From Prevotellaceae bacterium (GTDB lineage Bacteria; Bacteroidota; Bacteroidia; Bacteroidales; UBA932): a stretch of 6,685 bases of DNA. Positions 1 through 6,586 of this stretch are shown one piece after another. The number at the start of each line of letters is the position of its first letter. Within the stretch, counting starts at the first letter, position 1. Location of the stretch: the NCBI GenBank assembly GCA_031290755.1, contig JAITMY010000101.1, forward strand, positions 1 to 6,685, given 5' to 3'. The notes under the pieces were generated by a model, which was given only the letters and a program-made list of their open reading frames with translations, did no database searches and had not been told where the DNA came from. A program made the translations under genes and the position numbers.

Positions 1-234
1 CAGCACCGGCACCCGCCCCCGCACCAGCCGGCACGTGTGCGCAACCAGCTCGCCCCGCAGCCGGTAGCTCAGGCTCTGCGCCTCGCCCGTGGTGCCGAGG
101 ATGAACACCCCGTGCACCCCGCCCCCCACCACGTGCTCCACCAGCCGCTCAAGCCCCGCCACGTCCAGCGTGTCGCTGTCCGCCAGCGGCGTTACCAGCG
201 GAGGGATAACGCCCCTTAAAGGTAAATGTTCCAT
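1..234 (-). CDS. Dihydrodipicolinate synthase / N-acetylneuraminate lyase family protein, N-terminal part
   Basis: This is a leftward gene that starts with ATG at 234-232 and stays open to the window edge, giving 78 codons of a protein that is normally about 300 residues. The family is made of cytoplasmic TIM-barrel aldolases or lyases that form a Schiff base with pyruvate. Seen here: the first beta strand with G-V-I-P-P-L-V-T-P (residues 8-16), the helix L-E-R-L-V-E-H-V, then G-V-H-G-V-F-I-L-G-T-T-G-E (39-51). The G47-T48-T49-G50-E51 motif is the family pyruvate carboxylate-binding loop. The catalytic Tyr and Lys would lie beyond the window, so the substrate cannot be decided: true DapA of lysine synthesis, a sialate lyase and a sugar-acid aldolase all remain possible. 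The start is supported by a Bacteroidetes -7 box about 25 nt upstream. It diverges from the activase-like gene. Confidence 0.88.
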   Translation of the reverse strand, partial: MEHLPLRGVIPPLVTPLADSDTLDVAGLERLVEHVVGGGVHGVFILGTTGEAQSLSYRLRGELVAHTCRLVRGRVPVL

Positions 235-258
235 AGGTACTTTGCTTTTACTTGCCCG

Positions 259-266
259 CAAAGGTA
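259..266 (-). promoter_or_regulatory. Bacteroidetes -7 promoter element for the lyase-family gene
   Basis: Read on the minus strand this is TACCTTTG, a full match to the Bacteroidetes -7 consensus TAnnTTTG. It lies 24 nt before the ATG, leaving a leader of roughly 18 nt. A T-run precedes it. No good TTTG -33 element is found at the usual 19-21 nt, so the upstream half is weak. Confidence 0.7.
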
Positions 267-312
267 TAAAAAAACCAGCAGCAGGCCATGCCTGTTCAAA
301 ACTTTGCCGAGG

Positions 313-348
313 GCGGCGGGCGGGGAGGCCGAACTACTCGCCCGCCGC
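313..348. repeat. GC-rich inverted repeat, 10-bp stem
   Basis: GCGGCGGGCG at 313-322 is perfectly complementary to CGCCCGCCGC at 339-348, with a 16-nt loop. No T-run follows on either strand, so a classical intrinsic terminator is unlikely. It lies between the divergent promoters, upstream of the lyase-family -7 box. Its role is unknown. Confidence 0.75.
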
Positions 349-359
349 AGCGCTTCACG

Positions 360-445
360 CCTGAAACACGGGGCTGTTTCAACCTGAAACACGGGGCTGT
401 TTCAACCTGAAACGCGGGGCTGTTTCAGGTTGAAACGCGGGGCTG
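360..445. repeat. Tandem array of 23-bp palindromic repeats (about 3.7 copies)
   Basis: Three whole units (360-382, 383-405, 406-428) and a 17-nt partial one (429-445) repeat with an exact 23-bp period. Each whole unit holds TGAAAC, an 8-nt GC-rich spacer (A/G-CGGGGCT) and GTTTCA, so each can fold as a hairpin. The third extends to an 8-bp stem, CCTGAAAC with GTTTCAGG (406-429). TGAAAC occurs at 362, 385, 408 and 431, and GTTTCA at 376, 399 and 422. The joints between units are palindromic too. The joint between units 3 and 4 is the reverse complement of the other two. The array sits in a divergent intergenic region with no reading frame of note. It could be a multi-site operator, a REP-like element or a transcript structure. 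Confidence 0.9.
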
Positions 446-453
446 CCCGCGCC

Positions 454-466
454 GCCCGCTGCGGGC
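454..466. repeat. Short GC palindrome (GCCCGC-T-GCGGGC)
   Basis: Two perfectly complementary 6-nt arms flank a single T. An outer copy of GCCCGC at 445-450 could pair with the same right arm. A run of six T at 485-490 is too far away for a normal intrinsic terminator. It is probably just part of the structured intergenic region. Confidence 0.4.
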
Positions 467-514
467 TTGTGGGGGCGTGCAGCGTTTTTTGTGCGGTAAT
501 TAGAGAAAAAGTAT

Positions 515-522
515 TACCTTTG
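515..522 (+). promoter_or_regulatory. Bacteroidetes -7 promoter element for the activase-like/mutS operon
   Basis: TACCTTTG is a full match to the -7 consensus TAnnTTTG, 28 nt before the ATG at 551. The nearest upstream TTG (489-491, ending a T-run) is 23 nt away, slightly more than the usual 19-21. GGTAAT at 495-500 and ATTACC at 513-518 form an inverted repeat whose right arm overlaps the -7 box, a possible operator. The leader has no Shine-Dalgarno sequence, as is common in this phylum. Confidence 0.75.
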
Positions 523-550
523 CTGCCGACAATACAGCTTACTACTTACT

Positions 551-3061
551 ATGATTGCGTTAAATAACCTTGCCGCCGTTGACCGGCACAAGAAGAGGCA
601 GCTCGTGTGCAAGGGCTGCGAAAACCACTGCACCATTGCCCGCTTCGAGTTTGAGAACGGGAACGTGTTCTTTGGCGGGAACAAGTGCGAGCGCATGTTC
701 TCGAGCAAGGGCGGGGGCGCCCCGCGCGGCTTCAACCTGCTGCGCTACAAGTACGACCTGCTGTTTGGGCAGGCCGCCGACGCCCGCGCAGACTTCGAGG
801 CGCTGACCATCGGCATCCCGCGGGCGCTGGCCGCCTACGAGCACTTCCCCTTCTGGAGCGCCCTGCTGACGGGCTGCGGCGCGGGCGTGGTGCTCTCCTC
901 GCCCTCCACCACGGCGCTCTACGAAAAGGGCATGGGCACGGTGATGAGCGACAACATCTGCTTCCCCGCCAAGCTGGTGCACGGCCACGTGTTCGACCTC
1001 GCCGAGAAGAAGGTTGACCGCATCCTGCTGCCCATGGTGTTTCGCGAGCGGGAGAGCGCCCCGGCGCACAACACCTTCAACTGCCCCATCGTAACGGGCT
1101 ACGCAGAGGTGGTCAAGAGCGCCATCAACCCCAAGAAGCGCTGGGGCATCGGGGTAGACGCGCCCACGGTGAGCTTTCGCGACGAGGGGCTGCTGCGCGA
1201 CGCCTGCTACGCCTACATCGGCTCGCTGCGGGCGCGCGGCCTCAGGGTGGGCAGCGGGCAGCTGGCCCGCGCCTTCGCCGGCGCGCTGGCCGCCCAGCAG
1301 GCCTTCAAGGAGGCGCTGCGCGCCAAGGGCGCCGAGGTGATAGGCAACGCGCTGCGCAACGAGCGCCCGCTGATGGTGCTCGCCGGCAGGCCCTACCACG
1401 TTGACCCGCTCATCAACCAGCAGACCGCCGAAATCCTCACAGAGCTGGGCTGCGACGTGGTTACGGAGGACGTGCTGCCCAGCGTAGAGGCGGCCAAGAG
1501 CGACTACTACCTCTCGCAGTGGGGCTACCCCGCCCGCATCACCAACGCGGCCAAGTGGGTAGCCGCGCAGCCCTCGCACGTGCGCATGGTGCAGCTCAAC
1601 TCCTTCGGCTGCGGCCCCGACGCCATCATCACCGACGAGGTGAAGGAGGTGCTGCAAACCACGGGCAAGAACAACAACCTCATCCGCGTGGACGAAATCA
1701 GCAGCACCGGCAGCATCCGCCTGCGCCTGCGCTCGGTGGTGGAGTTTGCCAAGTACAGCGACAAGAAGCTGCGCCCCAGCGGGAGGCCGCGCCGCACCAC
1801 GCGGCTGTTCATGCCCGAAGACCGCCACCGCGTCATCCTCGCGCCCCTCTTCTCAGACATCTACTCGCGCCTCTTCCCCCCGCTGTTCAAGCTCAGCGGC
1901 TACCACATGGTGAACCTCCCCGTTACCGACGCCGCCGCGGTGGACGCCGGCATGCGCCACGCCAACAACGAGGTGTGCTACCCCGCCATCACCGTCATCG
2001 GCGACATCATCAAGGCGCTACAGTCGGGCAAGTACGACCTGTCCAACACCGCCGTAACCCTCACGCAAACGGGCGGGCAGTGCCGCGCCTCAAACTACCT
2101 GCCGCTCATCAAAAAGGCAATGGTCAACGCGGGCTTCGCCGACGTGCCGGTGGTGTCCATCGCCACCGTAGCGGGGCTGAACGAGCAGCCCGGCTTCAAC
2201 CTCGCGTGGGGCAAGCTCGTGCGCCCGCTGCTGGCCTCCACCATCTGCGCCGACGAGCTCTCGAAGATGCACTACGCTACGGTGTTTCGCGAGGTGAACA
2301 AGGGCGAGTCGCGCCGCCTGCTCAACGGCTACCTCGACCGCCTCGAGGCGGCCATTGAGGGCGGTGGCCGCCCCCGCGCCATCTACCGCCTGCTGGCCGA
2401 GGCCGTGCGCGACTTCAACGCCGTGCCCGTGGCCCAGGGCAGCTTCGCCAAGGTAGGCGTGGTGGGCGAAATCTACCTCAAGTACAACGCCTTTGCCAAC
2501 CTCAACATCGTGGACTGGCTCAACAGCCAGGGCGTGGAGGTCATCGTGCCCTCGCTGCTCGACTTCTTCGTGCAGGACTTCATCAACGCGGAGGTGAACA
2601 GCAAGGCGCACTTAGCGCGGCGCACGCTCAGGGGGCGCCTCATCAGCTACGCGCTGCGCCGCTACCTGAACCGCTACTTCCGCCGCGCCGAGCAGCTGGG
2701 GCGCAGCTTCCGCTTCTACCGCCAGCCCCACAGCATCGACGTGCTGGCGCAGCAGGCCTCCAAGATTGTCAACCTCGCCCACCAGTACGGCGAGGGCTGG
2801 CTCATCCCCGGCGAAATCAGCGCCTTTGCCCACGAGGGCGTAAACAACGTCATCAGCCTGCAACCCTTCGGCTGCATCGCCAACCAAGTCATCTCTAAAG
2901 GTGTGGAGAAGCGGCTAAAGGACAGCTACCCCAAGCTGAACCTGCTCTTTCTGGACTTCGACGCGGGCACCAGCGAGGTCAACGTTTTCAACCGCCTCTA
3001 CTTCATGGTGAAGGCCGCCAAGGAGGAGGCCGCCACATCACTCGCCGCTTCACAAAAGTAG
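551..3061 (+). CDS. Acyl-CoA dehydratase activase-related protein lacking the ATPase domains
   Basis: This 836-residue protein resembles the non-ATPase portion of large Bacteroidetes/clostridial proteins annotated as 2-hydroxyglutaryl-CoA dehydratase activators. It opens with a Cys cluster, C20-x2-C23-x3-C27 and C46, able to bind a metal or Fe-S cluster. A DUF2229-like part follows: G-I-P-R-A-L near residue 87, S-D-N-I-C137-F-P-A-K-L, and F-G-C354-G-P-D-A before V-D-E-I-S-S-T-G-S. From about residue 415 it is COG3581-like: N-N-E-V-C476-Y-P-A, T-Q-T-G-G-Q-C511-R-A-S-N-Y, V-G-E-I-Y-L-K-Y-N, G-E-G-W-L-I-P-G-E-I, Q-P-F-G-C775 and L-D-F-D-A-G-T-S-E-V-N-V. Related proteins of about 1,400 residues carry BcrAD/BadFG ATPase domains in front; no such phosphate-binding motif is seen here or upstream. 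The start is set by the promoter 28 nt upstream, with the Cys motif only 19 residues in. No dehydratase gene is nearby. The biochemical role of this family is not established. Confidence 0.85.
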   Translation: MIALNNLAAVDRHKKRQLVCKGCENHCTIARFEFENGNVFFGGNKCERMFSSKGGGAPRGFNLLRYKYDLLFGQAADARADFEALTIGIPRALAAYEHFPFWSALLTGCGAGVVLSSPSTTALYEKGMGTVMSDNICFPAKLVHGHVFDLAEKKVDRILLPMVFRERESAPAHNTFNCPIVTGYAEVVKSAINPKKRWGIGVDAPTVSFRDEGLLRDACYAYIGSLRARGLRVGSGQLARAFAGALAAQQAFKEALRAKGAEVIGNALRNERPLMVLAGRPYHVDPLINQQTAEILTELGCDVVTEDVLPSVEAAKSDYYLSQWGYPARITNAAKWVAAQPSHVRMVQLNSFGCGPDAIITDEVKEVLQTTGKNNNLIRVDEISSTGSIRLRLRSVVEFAKYSDKKLRPSGRPRRTTRLFMPEDRHRVILAPLFSDIYSRLFPPLFKLSGYHMVNLPVTDAAAVDAGMRHANNEVCYPAITVIGDIIKALQSGKYDLSNTAVTLTQTGGQCRASNYLPLIKKAMVNAGFADVPVVSIATVAGLNEQPGFNLAWGKLVRPLLASTICADELSKMHYATVFREVNKGESRRLLNGYLDRLEAAIEGGGRPRAIYRLLAEAVRDFNAVPVAQGSFAKVGVVGEIYLKYNAFANLNIVDWLNSQGVEVIVPSLLDFFVQDFINAEVNSKAHLARRTLRGRLISYALRRYLNRYFRRAEQLGRSFRFYRQPHSIDVLAQQASKIVNLAHQYGEGWLIPGEISAFAHEGVNNVISLQPFGCIANQVISKGVEKRLKDSYPKLNLLFLDFDAGTSEVNVFNRLYFMVKAAKEEAATSLAASQK

Positions 3062-3067
3062 CTACAA

Positions 3068-5698
3068 ATGGAAGAAATAGACAGGAAGTACGTAGAAACG
3101 CCCATGATGCGGCAGTTCTACAAGTTTAAGGAGAAGTACCCCGATGCGCTGCTGCTGTTTCGCGTGGGCGACTTCTACGAAACCTTTGGCGCCGACGCCA
3201 TCAAGGCGAGCGAGATACTGGGCATCACGCTCACGCGCCGCGCCAACGGCGCCGCCTCGTTCGTGGAGCTGGCGGGCTTCCCCTACCACGCGGTGGACAC
3301 CTACTTGCCCAAGCTGGTGCGGGCCGGGCAGCGCGTGGCGCTGTGCGACCAGCTGGAAGACCCCAAGCTGGCCAAGGGCATCGTGAAGCGCGGCGTTACG
3401 GAGCTGGTAACGCCCGGCGTGGCGGTGAACGACGGGGTGCTCGAGCGCAAGGAGAACAACTTCCTGGCCTGCGTGCACCTGCCCAGGGCGAAGGAGCCGG
3501 TGGGCGTGGCCTTCCTCGATGTCTCCACCGGCGAGTTCTGCGCCGCCGAGGGCAGCCCCGACTACGTGGACAAGCTCCTCGCCAGCTTCGCCCCCAAGGA
3601 GGTGCTCTTTGAAAAGGGGCGCGGCGAGGCCTTCACCGAAACCTTCGGCGCCAAGTTCTACACCTACCGGCTCGACGAGTGGGCGTTTGCGCCCGAGGCC
3701 ACCCGCGACAAGCTCCTCACGCACTTTCAGGTGCCCTCGCTCAAGGGCTTTGGCGTGGACGAGCTGAAGAGCGGCGTGGTGGCCGCCGGCGCCATCCTCT
3801 TCTACCTCGAGCTGACGCAGCACACGCACCTCCGGCACGTCGCCCAGCTCTCCCGCCTGAGCGAAGACCGCTACGTGTGGCTCGACAAGTTCACCGTGCG
3901 CAACCTCGAGCTGTTCTCGTCCGCCGCCGAGAACGCGCAAACGCTGCTCGGCTGCCTCGACCGCACCATCTCGCCTATGGGCGGGCGCCTGCTGCGCCGC
4001 TGGATAGCCCTCCCGCTCAAGGAGGTGCAGCCCATCGGCGTGCGGTTGGACATGGTGCAGCACTTCATTGCCCACCGCGAGCTGAGCGCGGCCATGTCCC
4101 GCCACATCCGCGAGGTGGGCGACATTGAGCGCATCGTGTCCAAGGCTGCCGTGGGGCGCATCGGCCCCCGCGAGCTGCTACAGCTGGCGCGCGCGCTCAG
4201 GGCGGTGGAGAGCATCAAGAAGCAGTGCGCCGCCAGCGGCGAGGGCGGCTTTCAGCGCATCGCCGAGCAGCTCAACCCCTGCCACCTCATCCGCGAGGAC
4301 ATCGAGCGGCAGCTCTGCGCCGACCCCGCCACCCAAGTGGGCAAGGGCGCGGTGGTGGCCGACGGCGTGAGCGCCGAGCTGGACGAGCTGCACCGCATCA
4401 CGCGCGGCGGCAAGGACTACCTCCTCGAAATCCAGCAGCGCGAGGCCACGCGCACGGGCATCCCCTCGCTAAAGATCAGCTTCAACGGCGTGTTCGGCTA
4501 CTACATCGAGGTGCGCAACATGCACAAGCACAAAGTGCCGCCGGAGTGGATACGCAAGCAAACCCTCACCGGCGCCGAGCGCTACATCACCGAGGAGATA
4601 AAGGTTTACGAGGAAAAGATTCTGGGGGCCGAGGAGAAGGTGCTGGCGCTGGAGCAGCAGCTTTTCGCCGCGCTGGTGGCGAGCCTCCTCGAGTACGTGG
4701 CGCCCATGCAGCACAACGCCACGATGGTGGCGCAGCTCGACTGCCTGCTGTGCTTCGCCACCATCTCTGCCGAGCGGGGCTACTGCCGCCCGGCGCTCAA
4801 CGAGGGCAACGCGCTCTGCATACGGCAGGGGCGGCACCCCGTCATCGAGCAGCTGCTCCCCCCCGGCGAACCCTACGTGGCCAACGACCTGACGCTCGAC
4901 GACAGCGAGCAGCAAATCATCATCCTCACGGGGCCGAACATGGCCGGTAAGTCCGCCCTGCTGCGGCAAACGGCGCTCATCGTGCTCATGGCGCAAATGG
5001 GCTGCTACGTCCCCGCCGCCGAGGCAGCCATCGGCGTGGTGGACAAAATCTTTACCCGCGTGGGGGCGTCGGACAACATCTCGCAGGGCGAATCGACCTT
5101 CATGGTAGAGATGCAGGAGGCGGCCAACATCCTCAACAACCTGTCGGCAAAGAGCCTTATCCTGCTCGACGAAATAGGGCGCGGCACCAGCACCTACGAC
5201 GGCATTTCCATTGCCCGCGCCATGGTCGAGTACATCCACGACCACCCCACGGCGAGGGCCAAGACCATTTTTGCCACGCACTACCACGAGATTAACGAGA
5301 TGGAGGAGGAGTTTGCCCGCGTAAAAAACTACAACATTGCCATTAAGGAGGTGGACAGCAGGGTAGTGTTTCTGCGCAAGCTGGTGCGCGGCGCCAGCCT
5401 GCGCAGCTACGGCGTTCACGTGGCGCAGCTGGCGGGCATGCCCCGCAGCGTGCTGTCGCGGGCCGAAGAAATCCTCAAGTGCCTCGAGGGGAAGAGCACG
5501 CCGGATGGCCGCAGGGAGGCAGGCAAAAAGCAGAAGCGCGACGAAAAGGCCGGCGAGGGGGTGCAGCTGTCCTTCTTCCAGCTGGACGACCCGGTGCTGT
5601 CCCAAATCCGCGACAAGATCAAGCACCTCGACGTGAACAACCTCACCCCCCTTGAGGCGCTGAACAAGCTGAGCGAGATAAAGATGCTGGTGGGGTGA
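3068..5698 (+). CDS. mutS: DNA mismatch repair protein MutS
   Basis: MutS binds mismatches and small loops in DNA as a clamp and starts repair with MutL. At 876 residues it is full length (E. coli MutS has 853). The N-terminal mismatch-binding domain carries G-D-F36-Y-E38, the Phe and Glu that contact the mispaired base. The connector, lever and clamp regions follow. The ATPase domain has Walker A G-P-N-M-A-G-K-S at 622-629, the dimer signature D-N-I-S-Q-G-E-S-T at 669-677, Walker B L-L-D701-E702 with I-G-R-G-T-S-T after it, and the F-A-T-H738-Y-H-E switch. After a charged linker, Q833-L-S-F-F837 fits a beta-clamp binding peptide, followed by the conserved C-terminal helical tail. All catalytic residues are intact. 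It begins 6 nt after the activase-like stop, so the two are probably co-transcribed; no separate promoter is seen. mutL is not in the window. Confidence 0.98.
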   Translation: MEEIDRKYVETPMMRQFYKFKEKYPDALLLFRVGDFYETFGADAIKASEILGITLTRRANGAASFVELAGFPYHAVDTYLPKLVRAGQRVALCDQLEDPKLAKGIVKRGVTELVTPGVAVNDGVLERKENNFLACVHLPRAKEPVGVAFLDVSTGEFCAAEGSPDYVDKLLASFAPKEVLFEKGRGEAFTETFGAKFYTYRLDEWAFAPEATRDKLLTHFQVPSLKGFGVDELKSGVVAAGAILFYLELTQHTHLRHVAQLSRLSEDRYVWLDKFTVRNLELFSSAAENAQTLLGCLDRTISPMGGRLLRRWIALPLKEVQPIGVRLDMVQHFIAHRELSAAMSRHIREVGDIERIVSKAAVGRIGPRELLQLARALRAVESIKKQCAASGEGGFQRIAEQLNPCHLIREDIERQLCADPATQVGKGAVVADGVSAELDELHRITRGGKDYLLEIQQREATRTGIPSLKISFNGVFGYYIEVRNMHKHKVPPEWIRKQTLTGAERYITEEIKVYEEKILGAEEKVLALEQQLFAALVASLLEYVAPMQHNATMVAQLDCLLCFATISAERGYCRPALNEGNALCIRQGRHPVIEQLLPPGEPYVANDLTLDDSEQQIIILTGPNMAGKSALLRQTALIVLMAQMGCYVPAAEAAIGVVDKIFTRVGASDNISQGESTFMVEMQEAANILNNLSAKSLILLDEIGRGTSTYDGISIARAMVEYIHDHPTARAKTIFATHYHEINEMEEEFARVKNYNIAIKEVDSRVVFLRKLVRGASLRSYGVHVAQLAGMPRSVLSRAEEILKCLEGKSTPDGRREAGKKQKRDEKAGEGVQLSFFQLDDPVLSQIRDKIKHLDVNNLTPLEALNKLSEIKMLVG

Positions 5699-5728
5699 GG
5701 CGCAGCGCTGATTTTGAAAATATAATGC

Positions 5729-5736
5729 TATCTTTG
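5729..5736 (+). promoter_or_regulatory. Bacteroidetes -7 promoter element for the mntA-hepT pair
   Basis: TATCTTTG matches TAnnTTTG and lies 32 nt before the mntA ATG, in the 69-nt gap after mutS. No TTTG stands at the normal 19-21 nt distance; the nearest (5713-5716) is only 12 nt upstream. The promoter may be weak, or the pair may also receive read-through from mutS, since no convincing terminator separates them. Confidence 0.6.
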
Positions 5737-5759
5737 CGGAGTGAAGTTTCATCAAAAAT

Positions 5760-5765
5760 AAGGAG
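5760..5765 (+). promoter_or_regulatory. Shine-Dalgarno-like AAGGAG very close to the mntA start
   Basis: AAGGAG ends only 2 nt before the ATG at 5768, closer than the usual 5-9 nt. An in-frame TTG at 5774-5776 would have 8 nt of spacing and would shorten the protein by two residues. Shine-Dalgarno use is uncommon in Bacteroidetes, so this may be chance or may point to a foreign gene. Confidence 0.35.
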
Positions 5766-5767
5766 CT

Positions 5768-6067
5768 ATGTACTTGGATAACTATCGTGGCAGCTTGACA
5801 GCGCTTTGCCAGCAAAACAAGGTGAAGGCGCTGTACGTTTTCGGGTCAACGCTGACAAATCGCTTCAACGATAGCAGCGACATTGATTTGGTTGTGGATA
5901 TTGACGAAAGCAACCCGTTGGCGTACGCCGACCACTACTTCAACCTGAAGTTTGCGCTGCAAGACTTGCTGAAAAGACCGGTCGATTTACTTGAAAACAA
6001 ATCCATTCGCAACCCACTGATGCGCGAACATATCGATAGCTCCAAACGGTTAGTATATGCACAATAA
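5768..6067 (+). CDS. mntA: MntA-type nucleotidyltransferase antitoxin
   Basis: This 99-residue protein is a minimal nucleotidyltransferase. It has the signature G26-S27-x10-D38-x-D40 in F-G-S-T-L-T-N-R-F-N-D-S-S-D-I-D, and D73 in R-P-V-D-L-L fits as the third metal-binding carboxylate, so the active site looks intact. In characterised MntA-HepT systems the antitoxin transfers AMP from ATP onto a tyrosine of the HEPN toxin and so silences it. The 11-nt overlap with the downstream HEPN gene supports that pairing. Base composition is clearly lower in GC than mutS, as expected for a transferred cassette. ATG 5768 is used as the start; TTG 5774 is a possible alternative. The family call is secure, the antitoxin role is inferred from the motif and context. 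Confidence 0.93.
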   Translation: MYLDNYRGSLTALCQQNKVKALYVFGSTLTNRFNDSSDIDLVVDIDESNPLAYADHYFNLKFALQDLLKRPVDLLENKSIRNPLMREHIDSSKRLVYAQ

Positions 6068-6401
6068 GGCTTGCAATATAAAAATTTGGCTGAAAGATAT
6101 AGAGCAATCTATAGCCGAAATATACAGCTTTTTGCCCGAATCGCGCAACTTCCTTGAATTTAAAAAGGACATAAACAGCCGCAAGGCCGTTGAGCGCAAC
6201 ATTGAAATCATTGGCGAGGCGATGAGCCGCATTCTCAAGGAATATCCGGATTTCCCGATAGAAGCCTCCCGAAAAATCGTAGATACGCGCAATCGTATCA
6301 TACATGGCTACGATAGCGTTTCGGAAGATGTCCTCTGGCTGATTGTCATCAACTATCTGCCAAATCTTGAAAAGCAGGTGAAAGACCTTTGTGCACATTA
6401 A
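6057..6401 (+). CDS. hepT: HepT-like HEPN (DUF86) ribonuclease toxin
   Basis: This 114-residue, mostly helical protein has the HEPN RNase motif R78-N-R-I-I-H83-G-Y85 (R-x4-H-x-Y), followed by the family pattern D-x3-E-D-V-L-W. The upstream helix contains A-V-E-R-N-I-E-I-I-G-E-A, also typical of DUF86 proteins. HEPN toxins of this type cleave RNA as dimers. In the studied Shewanella pair the Tyr of R-x4-H-x-Y is AMPylated by MntA; Y85 is the matching residue here. The start overlaps the end of mntA by 11 nt, so translation is probably coupled, and no separate ribosome site is seen. Length and both catalytic residues are normal, so the toxin looks functional. GC is as low as about one third in its first bases, unlike mutS. 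Confidence 0.93.
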   Translation: MHNKACNIKIWLKDIEQSIAEIYSFLPESRNFLEFKKDINSRKAVERNIEIIGEAMSRILKEYPDFPIEASRKIVDTRNRIIHGYDSVSEDVLWLIVINYLPNLEKQVKDLCAH

Positions 6402-6438
6402 CCCCGTTGGGCTAAGGCTGCACCTCAGCCCAACGGGG
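6402..6438 (+). terminator. Strong hairpin directly after hepT
   Basis: CCCCGTTGGGCT (6402-6413) pairs perfectly with AGCCCAACGGGG (6427-6438). The 13-nt loop can add AGG/CCT pairs (6415-6417 with 6423-6425). It begins on the base after the hepT stop codon. A GAAAAT stretch follows rather than a T-run, so it is not a textbook intrinsic terminator. It could still end the transcript or protect its 3' end. Confidence 0.65.
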
Positions 6439-6477
6439 GAAAATAGCAAGCACAACAACAGAATATTTTGTTAAAAA

Positions 6478-6508
6478 TTTGGTAAGTAGTAAACATTTAC
6501 TACCTTTG
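6478..6508 (+). promoter_or_regulatory. Complete Bacteroidetes -33/-7 promoter
   Basis: TTTG at 6478-6481 is followed after exactly 19 nt by TACCTTTG at 6501-6508. This is the best promoter in the window, matching the consensus TTTG-N19-21-TAnnTTTG in both boxes and spacing. It points out of the window to the right. Transcription would start near 6514. Confidence 0.8.
6486..6503. promoter_or_regulatory. 18-bp perfect palindromic operator candidate
   Basis: GTAGTAAA (6486-6493), a CA spacer, and TTTACTAC (6496-6503) form a perfect inverted repeat. Its right arm covers the first three bases of the -7 box. A bound dimeric regulator would block polymerase, so this is a likely repressor site. The regulator is not identifiable here. 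Confidence 0.6.
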
Positions 6509-6586
6509 CGCCGTTGCTTAATAGAAAGACCAACATCATTCATTGAAAACTATGCCTAAATTGTTAATAAATAGTTGCGTAAATGC

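Noticed and set aside
89..364. 91-codon plus-strand frame at the left edge
   Set aside because: It overlaps the lyase-family gene antisense and is low-complexity Ser/Pro/Thr. The minus-strand frame has clear family motifs.
360..445. CRISPR array
   Set aside because: The units are contiguous 23-bp tandem copies with no variable spacers, and no cas gene is nearby.
560..1828. 422-codon open frame on the minus strand
   Set aside because: It lies opposite the activase-like gene, is full of Ala, Gly, His and Val from GC-rich codons, and shows no domain. It is a shadow of the strong third-position GC bias.
3062..4105. 347-codon open frame on the minus strand opposite mutS
   Set aside because: mutS is certain on the other strand, and the antisense protein has biased, motif-free composition.
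5703..5721. Terminator after mutS (CAGCGCTG then ATTTTGAAAAT)
   Set aside because: These are two short loopless palindromes with no stable stem-loop and only four T, so they do not make a convincing terminator.
4469..5815. 448-codon open frame on the minus strand crossing the mutS end
   Set aside because: It is antisense to the conserved MutS ATPase domain and has no recognisable family or promoter.
5940..6458. 172-codon minus-strand frame opposite mntA and hepT
   Set aside because: Both genes on the plus strand have intact family motifs, and the antisense product shows none.
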